Shown here: piece after piece, positions 1-10,100 of the stretch
How positions within the stretch are numbered: position 1 is the first letter of the stretch
Layout of the letters: the number at the start of each line of letters is the position of its first letter
Assembly (NCBI GenBank): GCA_036435485.1
Contig: CM071596.1
Location: 58,949,001-59,013,000, forward strand
Direction of reading: 5' to 3'
Source: Saposhnikovia divaricata
Taxonomy: Eukaryota; Streptophyta; Magnoliopsida; Apiales; Apiaceae
Length of the DNA: 64,000 nucleotides
The notes under the pieces: generated by a model
The model's input: only the letters and a program-made list of their open reading frames with translations
Database searches by the model: none
What the model was told of the DNA's origin: nothing
Made by a program: the position numbers and the translations under genes

Positions 1-3000
1 CGCTATTGCTGCAAAAAGATGGTTCCGGGTATGTTCAAAGGCGGTGGTTTCCGGTCAGCGACGTTGAATTAGGTTTTCCAAGGGGTAATTTTAAATATGA
101 TTCGAAGAAGGATGTTTCAGGGAAGAGGCGCAATTATCGGGAACTAGTCTACCATCAGGGCGCGCCCTCACCATCAGGATGCGCCCTCACCATCAGGATG
201 CGCCCTCAAGGTAACCCTTGGCTTATTTTGTTGAGATTTTTGTTGTTTGTTTCTTGGACTTTTGCAGGAGAATCCCCAAGTTAAAGAGGGTGAAGGAGAA
301 TCACCAAGAACTCTCAGGGCGCGCCCTGAGGGTGGTAGCCAAGGCTCGGATGATTTCGAACTTCTAGGAAAATTCGATGGCTGAATACGTCCTCTATGTA
401 ATATTTAAGGTTTCTTATTGATCCCCTGCTGTGGAACATCGCAACGAGAAAGCTGATGATCAAAGGGACCTGTTGTTCAAGAGAGGGCGGCTCCTCACCC
501 ACATAGGTCAGGGCACGCCCTCAGTGAAATCCAAAGAAATGAGGAAAACCTCGCTGGTAAGAGAAGGGAATTCTCAAGCTTGAAGGAATGCCTAGGAATA
601 AGGCTTAATGACGACGATCTAAGAATGGAATTCCTTGAGCATCAGAAGAAGGAAAAGCACTTGGAATCGAGGCCCCGTGATCCACAGCGCGTGCCCCCTG
701 ATCACAGGTCGAGGCCCCTTGGACATGAGCGAGCCCTTCCTCGGAATGGAAATCCACAGCGCGCGCCCCCTGATTACAGGTCGAGGCCCCTTGGATATGA
801 GCAAGCTCCTCACGATAATACTGAAAGAAGAAGTAGCCGTGAATACGATGACCTGAGAATATACATATATCGAAGGGATAGGCCGCCCCATAAAAGAAAG
901 GGCGCGTCCTCAGACCAATTCTCAGGGGAATCCACAGCCTCAAGGAAATCCACAGTCTCAAGGAAATCCACAACTCAAGGAAATCCACAGCCTCAAGGTC
1001 AGAATCAAAGGAATGCTCAAACAACTCAACCTCCATCCTTGGGGGGTACTCCGCCAGATAATACCCCATAAGTTGGAGTTTTTAATGTTGAGTTCTTCTG
1101 AAGGCTTTCACATAGAGAACGCTTCTGTAAAAGACGCATCCTTAGGAAAAATATTAATGTGCAGATGATTTACAACTTCTAAGAGAATTCGATGATTGAA
1201 AGTGTCCTTATCTACAGGACGCGGCTTCCAGGTAACATCTAAAACTTTCTGTTAGATGAATTGTTATAGGTGGAAAATCTTGTCCATAGAAGATCTCAAG
1301 AACTGTCAATCGCTACATCCCAATTTGTAAGATCTCAGCATGTTAGATATTCCCGAGCGACATCTCCCTCTGAAGGCCTCTAGGGGTTTGCCTGGTAAGA
1401 AGGCCTCCAGGGGTTTGCCTGGCCTAAAAAAGAAGAAAACTTGGAATTGAGGCCCCGTGATCCATAGAGAATGCCCCAGATTTTGAGAGAATTACTGGTC
1501 GTGGCCCCATGGACACGAGCGAGCCCTTCCTTGAGATTTTGCTGGAAGATAAAGAAGCCAAGGATGTAGGAATGACAGAGTTTGGCCTAATTACTAACAC
1601 GTGAGAAATAGTCCTCGACATGTTGCTGAGGGCGCCCTCAAGAAAGAAAGGCCCTACAATTGTTCCCTTTATTTCTCATAGTGCAACTAGTGGAAGAGAG
1701 GGTGAGAATCCTCACCCTCAGGGAAATGCTCTACATCAGGACTTAACTTCAGGAAAATCCTCCAACATAGGACGCGCCCTCAAGGAGCTCTCCCTCAGAG
1801 GACCTTGTCGGTTAGGGCGCGCCCTCAAGAGAAAATGCAAGTGCTCAAGTGGACTCCAATACCTACGAGGATAATTTATTGCTTGGACTCCAGAAGGAAA
1901 AAAGCTGTTGAGTTGCGGCCCCACGAACCATAGAGTGTGCCCCCTGATCATCAGGTTGAGGCCCCAAGGTCGTGAGCGAGCCCCTCTATGAAGAAACAAT
2001 ACTTTGCTACAGAGGATACGCCCTCATATCTACAATGACCTGAATGATAGGCGTCAGGGCGCGCCTTAACTTATCAACCTCTTGTTGTGGCTTCGTCTGC
2101 AAGTATGATCACAACGATCCATGGCATATCTTTTGATTGAAGAAAATTGTATTGATGTGCGGCCCCATAGATATTAGAGTGCGTCCCCTGATAGGCAGGT
2201 TGAGGCCCAAAGGTCATGAGGGAGCCCCTCTACACAAGAATTACATTCATCCGGACTAGAAGAGACTTTGTTATCGCCCTCGGCAACTCCAACGGCTCTC
2301 TCTTAAAATTCACTCTTGGGATGCCTATTTAAGAGATGCTCCTTTAAGGAATGATATTCTGATACTGGGGGGTAGTACCGATGCACCTCCCTAGCCCTAC
2401 ATATACATGTATCCACGACAATTTGTATGAACAGCGGAATACCTCCACGGGGATGCCTCTTTGTGAGATACCTCTTGTGAGATGCCCTTTATTGGATGCC
2501 TTCTAGTGAGATGCCTCTTCGAGGGATGTTACTCATAGGATGCCTCATTTTGAGATGCCCCTTTATGGGATGAGATTTAAAATAGCCAGTGACCGGAGAA
2601 TGCACTCTTTCTACCAGAAGTTGATTGAAGTAGAGCAATCCATATGGGGTGCGCCCATTAGGGTGAATTTGCACAATCCCTTATAATGGAGGATGCGTCT
2701 TCGACAATTAGTCGAGATATGGAATTCTTTTATGCAATATGAAAAGTAAATAATATCTGCAAGATGGAGTGATAAACTAGCATGGAAATTCAACAATTTA
2801 GTAGGAAAATGCTTACAGGCTACATACATACACAAATAAAGGAGACACGGAAACTATTGTCAGATTCTCTATATGCAATTTTCCATACAAAAGAGAGACG
2901 AAACCTCTAGAAGATTTCTGAAGGTTGGATGCGCCTGGTTTAATTGAAGAAAGGAATAGTATAACCCTCAGGCGCGCCCTTAAAAAAAACAAGCCTCTGC

Positions 3001-5350
3001 CTATACAACTCATACTATATAAAAGAGGAGGACGTGTCCTTTATTATCAGGAGAACAGTACACATGCATACCTGGATTTCTCAATGAGGAAAATTTTAAA
3101 AGAAAAAGAATAAAGTGAAGAAGAAGCTTGTGGGTTCAGTCGTGAAGAAAGAGCGCGCTTTTACAACAAAATATGTAAACGCAGGTTACTTCATTTTATA
3201 GTGATCATGAAACAAGAAACACCAGCTGCTGTACAACTTACATGGCGAGATGCGAATTAATGAAATCCTGTATACAACAATAAAAAAAAAGGTGAAATAT
3301 GAACAAGTAGAGAAAAGCTGACTGCACCCTCAAACGGAAAAGTATAAATATCGAAATTGAAAATAAAGGATCACCAGGAGAAGATATATATTTAGAAGAT
3401 AATTATGTATTTGAAGTTGGAGGGCGCGCCTACAAAAATTTGGTTTATAAACAATGGGGTGATTAGCATGCCTGCTCTGCATGAGCTAAATTTTGGTAGC
3501 TTATATTTTCATGACTAATGTGAAAGAAGATGAAGTTTTATTTCTATCATGGCGAAAGGAGCTCAAATATAAAGAGTGGGTTTGGAAAGGATACACCTTT
3601 GTGGTTGTTTGGTTGGCATTGATAGGTGGTAATTTAAGTAGTGGGCCACACACAAGTCCAAGCAAAGAGAAGTTAATAAAGAAGTGCAAAGAAAGACATG
3701 AGCCTTAGTCTCGTAAAAATAAAATGAAGAGGTATTGCAAGGAGTGTGAATTAATGGTGTTGCATAGAGGTGGGACCCGCAGCAATTATTATAAACAAGG
3801 ATAAAAGGAAAAATGAAGTGATGAGCTTGCATATACGTGATCATGAGCATGTGTGTATTTTAATAATTTAATGTGAGGGAGTTAAGACATGGTGGGGCCT
3901 GCAAATAGATAAATACATGAAAAAATGTAAACCAATTGATCTCAAGGCTATACATGGCATTTTTTCCTACAAACTGAAGACGCGCCTTTTCTAAAATAAA
4001 ATGGAGGCTGTAGACTTTATATATAAGCAAGATTGGTGGTAGAACGAGACTTGCTTGACGTGTAAAAGAAAAATATTGATTATTGAAGAAGGACGCGTCC
4101 TGGTACCATTACGTCAATAGCAAATGGAAAAAGCTGGAGACATTTTTGACATTCATGACTCGAGAGGGCGATATGTTGAAGAAGGGCTCGCCCCTTGGAA
4201 AATTGAAGAGGTGTAGGCCTAGAGTTTTCTGAAGATGAACATATGAAACCAAGAAACGAAGCTAGGTTCGGCAACTCGGAATAGAAGAAAGAAAATAACT
4301 CAAGTGGAGATAAATGAAGAATGGAAGTTGTGCATTCAAGAATCAATATATATGTAGAATAAAAAATGTAATGGAGAGGTGTGGCATCTAACGAAAGCGC
4401 GTCCACTTAAATAGTGATGGAGCATGCAAAGTTGGTGACTTTGCTTTTTATGTGTCACGTCCATAAAATAGAAGATGGGATATATATGAATCAAGAAACA
4501 AGAAGAGAGATTAGCATGTGGTGGTGTAAAAATGCTAATATGAGAGATTTTCAATAAAATAAAACAAGTGAAGTACTGTCAAGACACAAGAGTCTATTTG
4601 ACTTATGATTGGAAGGAGAATGCATGGATCCACATGTGTTGACAAAAGAATAAAAATATGGTGACTTAGTGGCGGAACCCGCAACACTTGTTAATAACAA
4701 AAAAAGGGAATAAAACATGTACACATGCATGTTTGTACACGGGTGTGTACATGTTAAAACAAACGATAAACTTGGATAGTTTATTAATAAAATGGAGAAG
4801 ACAAATGGGATGATGAAGTCAAAGGCTCGTACAAGAAGAATGAAAAAATAGGCACGTCTGTCAAAAGAAAATGAATAATTGAGAGGATCCTGCAGAGTTA
4901 TGTATTTGCAAGGATTTAACAAGAAAAAGCTACGCATTTTATATCATAAGGGCGCGCCTTGTAAAGAGATGACGCCAATACTAGAATCAAATTTTGTTGT
5001 TGGGCCCGCGAGTTAAGGAAAGAGCAAATGCTAAAGTAATGTCAAAGAAGAAAAGATGTGTCACTCAAATAGTACAAGGCAAATGGGCGAGCCTTGTATT
5101 AATAAATAAAACTTGACAAAGAAAGTTGTTGAGAGTTAAATGATCGTTGAAGAAGTAATTCTAAGTACAAGAGTGCTACAAAATTGAAGGAATGTTGCGG
5201 AAAAAGTACAAGTAAACAAATATAGTGAATGGCAGGCTCTACGTACGAGAAGTACTGTAATCCAGAAATAATGGTCACTACTGCAATCCAGAAATTCATT
5301 TGGAGGATAACACGCATGAACATTTGGAAGATGAATATGGGCAGGAAGCA
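1..5350. repeat. Repeat-like tract marked by GGCGCGCC motifs, no supported gene
   Basis: No convincing gene is seen. The tract is marked by repeated short palindromic cores of the type AGGGCGCGCCCT, for example near 157, 317, 1810, 2056, 2970, 3421 and 4949, with many one-base variants (GGACGCGCCCT, GGATGCGCCCT). The first 2.3 kb also holds several 70-90 bp GC-rich units. From about 2.3 kb the DNA becomes AT-richer, but the motif still recurs every few hundred bases up to about 4.95 kb. The same motif resumes at 19717 on the other side of the RIP fragment and its nested insertions, so both sides look like one original repeat body. It could be the long LTR or untranslated part of a Ty3/gypsy element; no reverse transcriptase, integrase or gag domain is visible here. 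The function is unknown. Confidence 0.45.
661..2230 (+). repeat. Five dispersed copies of a 70-90 bp GC-rich unit
   Basis: Five related units lie at about 661-740, 741-811, 1441-1530, 1911-1988 and 2159-2230. They share the order GAGGCCCC, then GTGATCCA or similar, then a GCGTGCCCCCTGAT-like block, CAGGTCGAGGCCCC, and GAGCGAGCCC. All are in the same orientation. The first two are adjacent and the others are separated by unrelated sequence, so this is a dispersed or eroded tandem array inside the larger repeat tract. Confidence 0.55.
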
Positions 5351-5751
5351 ATGTCAATAACACTATCAAGGCTCTTTGTGTTTGCCTTTGCTGCAGCATT
5401 GATGGCTAGTAGCATTTGCGTGTATGGACTTCGATCAAAATATTATTGTGTGGTGCCCTTCTACGTTCGTGGTGCCAGCCAAACAACGTATGGTGATTTC
5501 ATTCAAAATCTTCGACATGAGATGGGAAGCCAAGCCACAATCTATGGCATACCCCAACTCCGAGAAGCGTTCAGTTGGGTAAATGCAGATCGATATGTTC
5601 AGGTGACACTCTACAATTCGGCTGGGGCAAGCATCACTTTGGCAATAGACAAAGTCAATGTTAATTTAGTTGGTTATCGTGTTGGATACGATTCTTTTAT
5701 CTTTCCAAGTCAAGATGGTCCAGAAACATCTAATTTGTTTGCAGGCACTAA
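5351..5751 (+). pseudogene. Ribosome-inactivating protein (rRNA N-glycosidase) fragment, N-terminal part
   Basis: The frame opens at ATG 5351 with a hydrophobic signal-peptide-like stretch (residues about 5-26), then a mature part that resembles the N-terminal half of the plant RIP fold. The best landmark is the strand pair with NSAGASITLAID followed by VGYRVGYDSF, which carries the conserved active-site tyrosine region. RIPs depurinate the sarcin-ricin loop of the large ribosomal RNA. The frame is broken at 5752 by a MITE and reads out into it, stopping at 5783-5785. A short RIP-like continuation lies at 19635 beyond the nested insertions. The C-terminal half with the catalytic Glu/Arg pair is not visible anywhere in the window, so this is a broken remnant and not a working toxin gene. 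The family call rests on pattern recognition. Confidence 0.7.
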
Positions 5752-5868
5752 GAGCATCTCCAAGAGTCTCTTAGCTCACTCCTAAATATATTATAAACAA
5801 TTAAGCTCTTAGCAAGTTATTACATTGATTTATGTGTCAACTCCAACAATGTTCTCTATTATGCCTCT
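5540..5868 (+). repeat. Left copy of 329-bp duplication flanking Sirevirus element 1
   Basis: These 329 bases recur, as far as I can compare by eye without a mismatch, at 19058-19386 immediately on the other side of the retrotransposon. The copy covers the end of the RIP fragment and the first 117 bp of the MITE. The left copy runs straight into the LTR end (TGTTATTCCC) and the right copy starts directly after the other LTR end (CCTAACA). The arrangement is therefore that of a target-site duplication, but far longer than the 5 bp normal for copia integrase. Confidence 0.9.
5752..5868. mobile_element. Tourist/Harbinger MITE, left fragment (truncated by element 1)
   Basis: The end sequence GAGCATCTCCAAGAG starts directly after a TAA at 5749-5751. 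The fragment is cut at 5868 by the LTR of the copia element. The complete copy of this MITE is on the other side of the retrotransposon (19270-19631); the left fragment exists twice because it lies inside the 329-bp duplication. Confidence 0.75.
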
Positions 5869-6955
5869 TGTTATTCCCAGATTACACACTTGTATAATTG
5901 TAGAAGGGGGGGTTGAATACAATTCTTGATATTTATAAATTTCTGATAAGAACTTCAGAAACTTATGAAGAGATAATTGCAATGTAAGAATTATACACAA
6001 ACACATATAAAATCAGGTGGTTAAAATGCACCACCTGAAGCTTTTATTTGAAGAAAACTCTGTGATACAAAATGTACACAGCTGCCGTTTTACAACTCTT
6101 TGCTTCTAAAGATATTCAAGAAACCCTAAGCAAATATGTCTGTTTTTTTTTTTTTTAACCTACAAAGAGTTGCTACACTTGGTTATATATCCCAAGTTTT
6201 ACAAGTACTACTGGAATAAGATAATACTAATCTAATTCTAGTTGACTTGCTACTACACTCCAAATACATATGTAGCCGAAAGGTTGTCCTTGTGTTCAGA
6301 CATGTCTCCTGCACCTTTCTTGTATTCATAGTGTAAATGGAATGCTTCTTTCTTCTGTGTTTCCAAAGTATGGCTGCCATACTGCTTTTTGTATCTACTA
6401 TAAACTCATGTGATCTGTCAGTCAAACATGTCCTTATCAACTGCTAATCTCCAGCTAATCATAGAAAACAGTGTCAATGATTATCCGTTGATGATGTATA
6501 CTGACATCCGTTGATGATGTATAGAGCAGTATCCGTTGATATTGGGACTTGAGCTGTATCCGTTGATAGAGTGAATTTGAGTTGTATCCGTTGATAGAGT
6601 TTAGTCTTCATCCGTTGATACACTTTCACTTAGACAGAATTACATAGCATAGCTTATTTACAATTGGCTACCCTATTCTGCCTATCCGTTGATAGTCAAC
6701 ATGACTGTGGATAAAAACACTATCAACTGATAACATAGAGATACTGCAGTGTGCTACAAAACCTCATCCGTTGATGAGCTACCTGTCAACGGATAGAGTT
6801 ATAAATCCTCATCCGTTGACAGCTACAAAACCTCATCCGTTGATGAGCTACCTGTCAACGGATAGAGTTATAAATCCTCATCCGTTGACAGCTACAAAAC
6901 CTTAAACAATTTGATTGATTGTGAAGTTATCATCAAGTACAACATATTCCTAACA
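5869..6955 (-). repeat. Element 1 3' LTR (1,087 bp)
   Basis: Bounded by TG...CA in both orientations. It contains 13 exact copies of CAACGGAT/ATCCGTTG, a TATATA box around 6184-6189 on the minus strand, a poly(T)14 on the plus strand near 6143, and a 9-bp stem hairpin (ACCACCTGA region, about 6018-6042) in the presumed R/U5 part. A 69-bp unit is duplicated in tandem at 6753-6821 and 6822-6890. It lies next to the purine tract at 6956. Confidence 0.93.
6753..6890 (-). repeat. 69-bp tandem duplication inside element 1 LTR
   Basis: Two identical 69-bp units (6753-6821 and 6822-6890), each with three ATCCGTTGA/TCAACGGAT motifs, two of them in inverted arrangement. The same duplication is in the partner LTR (18855-18923 and 18924-18992). 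The LTR of element 2 has only one unit, so the duplication arose within the family before element 1 inserted. Confidence 0.85.
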
Positions 6956-6979
6956 ATCTCCCCCAATTTATACTTGATG
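6931..6979. other. Purine tract and LTR-junction hairpin, element 1
   Basis: On the minus strand a purine tract (GGGGGAGAT; plus strand about 6956-6966) immediately precedes the 3' LTR, as expected for the plus-strand primer of reverse transcription. It is enclosed by a 9-bp inverted repeat, CATCAAGTA at 6931-6939 and TACTTGATG at 6971-6979, so tract and LTR terminus lie in a 31-nt loop. The same arrangement is seen in element 2. Confidence 0.6.
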
Positions 6980-7128
6980 GCAATAAAGCATAAATTCAGG
7001 ACCTTGATGGTAACAAAACATTCCTAAAGATATATAAAGAACAATACATAAATTGTATTAAGCTACAATAATTGAAAAACTGAAAGTTTGAGAAATTTAC
7101 AGAGAAGTGCTCCTCTAGACTGAGCAGA

Positions 7129-10100
7129 TTAGGACTGTTTCTTTCCTCTCGTTGGCATCACCCTTGATTTTCCTTCCTTGGCAGAGTTGGACTCAATCTG
7201 TATTTGGAGTTGCCTATAGAAGGCATCTTCTTCATCTACCTTTGGATTTAGCTTCTGTTGTAGCCATCTCAGGTATTGAGAACTAGCCTTTGGCAGTTGG
7301 TCTTCTAACCTGAAGAATCTCCTGTTACCATCTTCATCCCTGAACTCCATCATCCAGAAAGGTTGGAGGTGGATTTTCTGTCCATTGTATGGGATCTTCA
7401 TTTTCCTTGGTAGACTTGATGGTGAGTTCCAATCCCTCCTTATTTGTTCTATTTTGTCCAGTATCTCCCCTTTTGCTATCTTGGAGAACCCTGTGTATCT
7501 CTTGATTGCAGAGAACACTTTGGTTAAGGTATGATAATTTTCTCCAAGAACCCTTTGTAGTGGCCATGTCCTTTCAGTTCCTCCCTTGTATACAAAGACC
7601 AATCTTTCAGGCAAATGTTTATATTTGTCAATTCCTCTTACTTCTGACAATTCATCCAGATAAAGATTCATGTCAGAGTATTCTTCAATATCTGCCTGAT
7701 AGATAAAATCATCCTTGTTTTCCAAGATTGGCTGCCTGACAATTGCAGGTACCCTAGCAACTTGAATTGGTTCCTTTGAAGGTTGCTTCCTTGGTTTCCT
7801 TTTCTTCTGTGTAGGCTTCTGTTGAGGCTTCAGCAAGAATGAAGGAACCTCAATGGAGTCAAGATTCATTGGTTCCTCTTTAGGTACTATAGGCTCACCA
7901 TGGAAATTTACATCTGGGTTGAATACTTTCACATCAATAGGTTGTGATGAACCAACTGTCTCTTTGTTTTCAGTTTCTGGAGAGACAGGCCTCCTTGCAT
8001 GTGATTTTAATCTCTTGGATTTGGGGACTGATTTCCCTTTCTTTTTGAATTTGGGGACTTCCTCAGGTTCCCTCAATTCATCCTCTACCTCATCCAATAA
8101 CTCTTGAGCCAGCCTTGCTTGCTTCTCATCTGAGTTTTCATATAGATATTCAGTGCTTGGTTGAGATTCTCTTAGCAGCCTTGAAGTTTCTTCTCTCTTA
8201 GCTTCAACAAATCTAGGATGGCTGTTGGATATGTTTAGAACTTTTCCATTCCTTATGATTACAGCCATCCATTCTCTTACACAACTGTTAGCCTTCTCCT
8301 TGAATTCCTTGATTGCCTTACCCATCAACTTCTCTTCATCATCCTTGGGAAATGGAAAGTCCAGTTGTAACTTGTTCTTCCCATTTGCTTTTGGTGGTGA
8401 GAAGGGTCTTGATTTGACGTAGGGTTCAAATTCCTTAACATGAGAAGGCTCAGCATCATAGAATGTAGGAGCCACAATTGCTGGAGTGAGCACCTTCAGA
8501 ATTGTTGTAGATATTGTTGGAGCTGAGGTTTGGCTAGAGAACAGATTTGATGCAATAGATTGATTGATCAATCTTTCTGTCCTCATTATCCTTTCATAGT
8601 TTTCTTCTTTCATCTTTTGGAGAGCTTCAATTTTGGCTAGCTTTTCTTCTTCTGTCAAGTTTGAAAGATCAAACTCTCCATATAGAGGTTTGGATTTGCT
8701 GGGGGAGGCTGTGACAATGAATTCTTGTGGATTGACCACTATGGTAGGCTGCTGCTCCCCCTCACTTGCTGCTTCCCTTCTTTCAGAAATTAAGATTTGA
8801 CTTGAAGTTGCCACAGCCTCTTTTACTTTCTCCCCCTTTTTGTTAGCATCAAGGGTTTGACTAGAAGTTGGGGCTGCAACTAACCTTTCTAGCAGTTGGG
8901 TTTGCAGTTTCTGATGTTGAAGAAATTGCTCCATCTGGGATTCCATCTTTTCCACTCTTGAAGTGAGAAGTTGCACAGATTTAGCCAGGTTGTCTTCTTT
9001 GAGAAACCTTTGTTGCAACACCCTCTGAGTGGCTGTAGGAGCTAGTTGCTCTAGCTTGGAATCCACAGAGATTTTCACATCCTTGATTTCTTGTTTGACC
9101 TCCTCTAAATTGGATCTCTGAATCACCATTTGCATCTTTTGTAACTTTAGGGAGTCAATTGCCTGTTGAAGAACAACCTTTCTCTGTGGATCTGCTTCTG
9201 GGTGCTCAGCCAGGGCAGATTTATATTGCCTTATGATTTCCATATCAAGTTGGTGATAGGTGTAGTTTTGAGCAAATGCAAAATCATGAATACTGCTACC
9301 ACCTTCATCTTCAGAGCTCTGGCTGTCTTCATCTTCAGAATTGTCAAATTCATCACTCTCAGCAGTGGTTGGCAGAGCTGCTATAGATTCCTTAGCTCTA
9401 AGTAGAGATTGTGAGGTGTGCACTAGGTGCAGTGCCTCCTCTGCTTCCACATTGCCCTGTTGTGCCAGAATTTGATAGGCAGGAACAGGGTGAGTAAAGG
9501 TTTCAGCATCCAGAGAAATGGAGTCAATCATGGACTGATATTCTCTTTGAAATTCCATTTCCTTGGATGCATCCTCAACCCCCATTGACTCACTAGCAAT
9601 GGCTGCTTCTTCCATCCTTATCTCTCCTGTAGTCCCTTCTCTCACCTCATCTCTCTTTTCTTGCATCAAGGGCTCCCCTTGGCTCACACCTCTCACACCC
9701 TCACCTTCACCTACTAAGGTGGTACTCTCCAACTCTCCTTTTGCCTGACCGGAAGAAATGGCCAGCCTCTCATTATTTATCTCTCCTTTTGCCTGCTCAC
9801 AAGGCAGCCTCTCACTCCCTTCCCTCAAACCTAAAAGTGTTTCAACTACTGAGAACTCCTCTACACTTGACACTGGAATGTCAGATATAGCAGTGGTAGA
9901 GTGAGTTATCAACGGATAAGGAATATCCGTTGATGAAGTAGTTATAGCTGTCAACGGATGGCTAGATAGAGGCGCATCCGTTGATGGAGAAACACTTGTC
10001 AACGGATGAAGGATATCCGTTGAGGAAGGAATAATTATATCCGTTGAAGAGAAAACCAACACTGAATCTGTGGAGATTGATTTTAAGTTCGAGGCCACAG

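Noticed and set aside
580..1071. 163-codon open frame rich in Arg, Pro and Gln as a possible protein
   Set aside because: It is made of the GC-rich repeat units and GGAAATCCACA repeats, the complementary strand is equally open, and no domain is visible.
6480..6890. CRISPR-like or satellite array of ATCCGTTGA motifs
   Set aside because: Spacing is irregular, orientation mixed and the host is a plant; the motifs belong to the LTR and recur in the coding regions.
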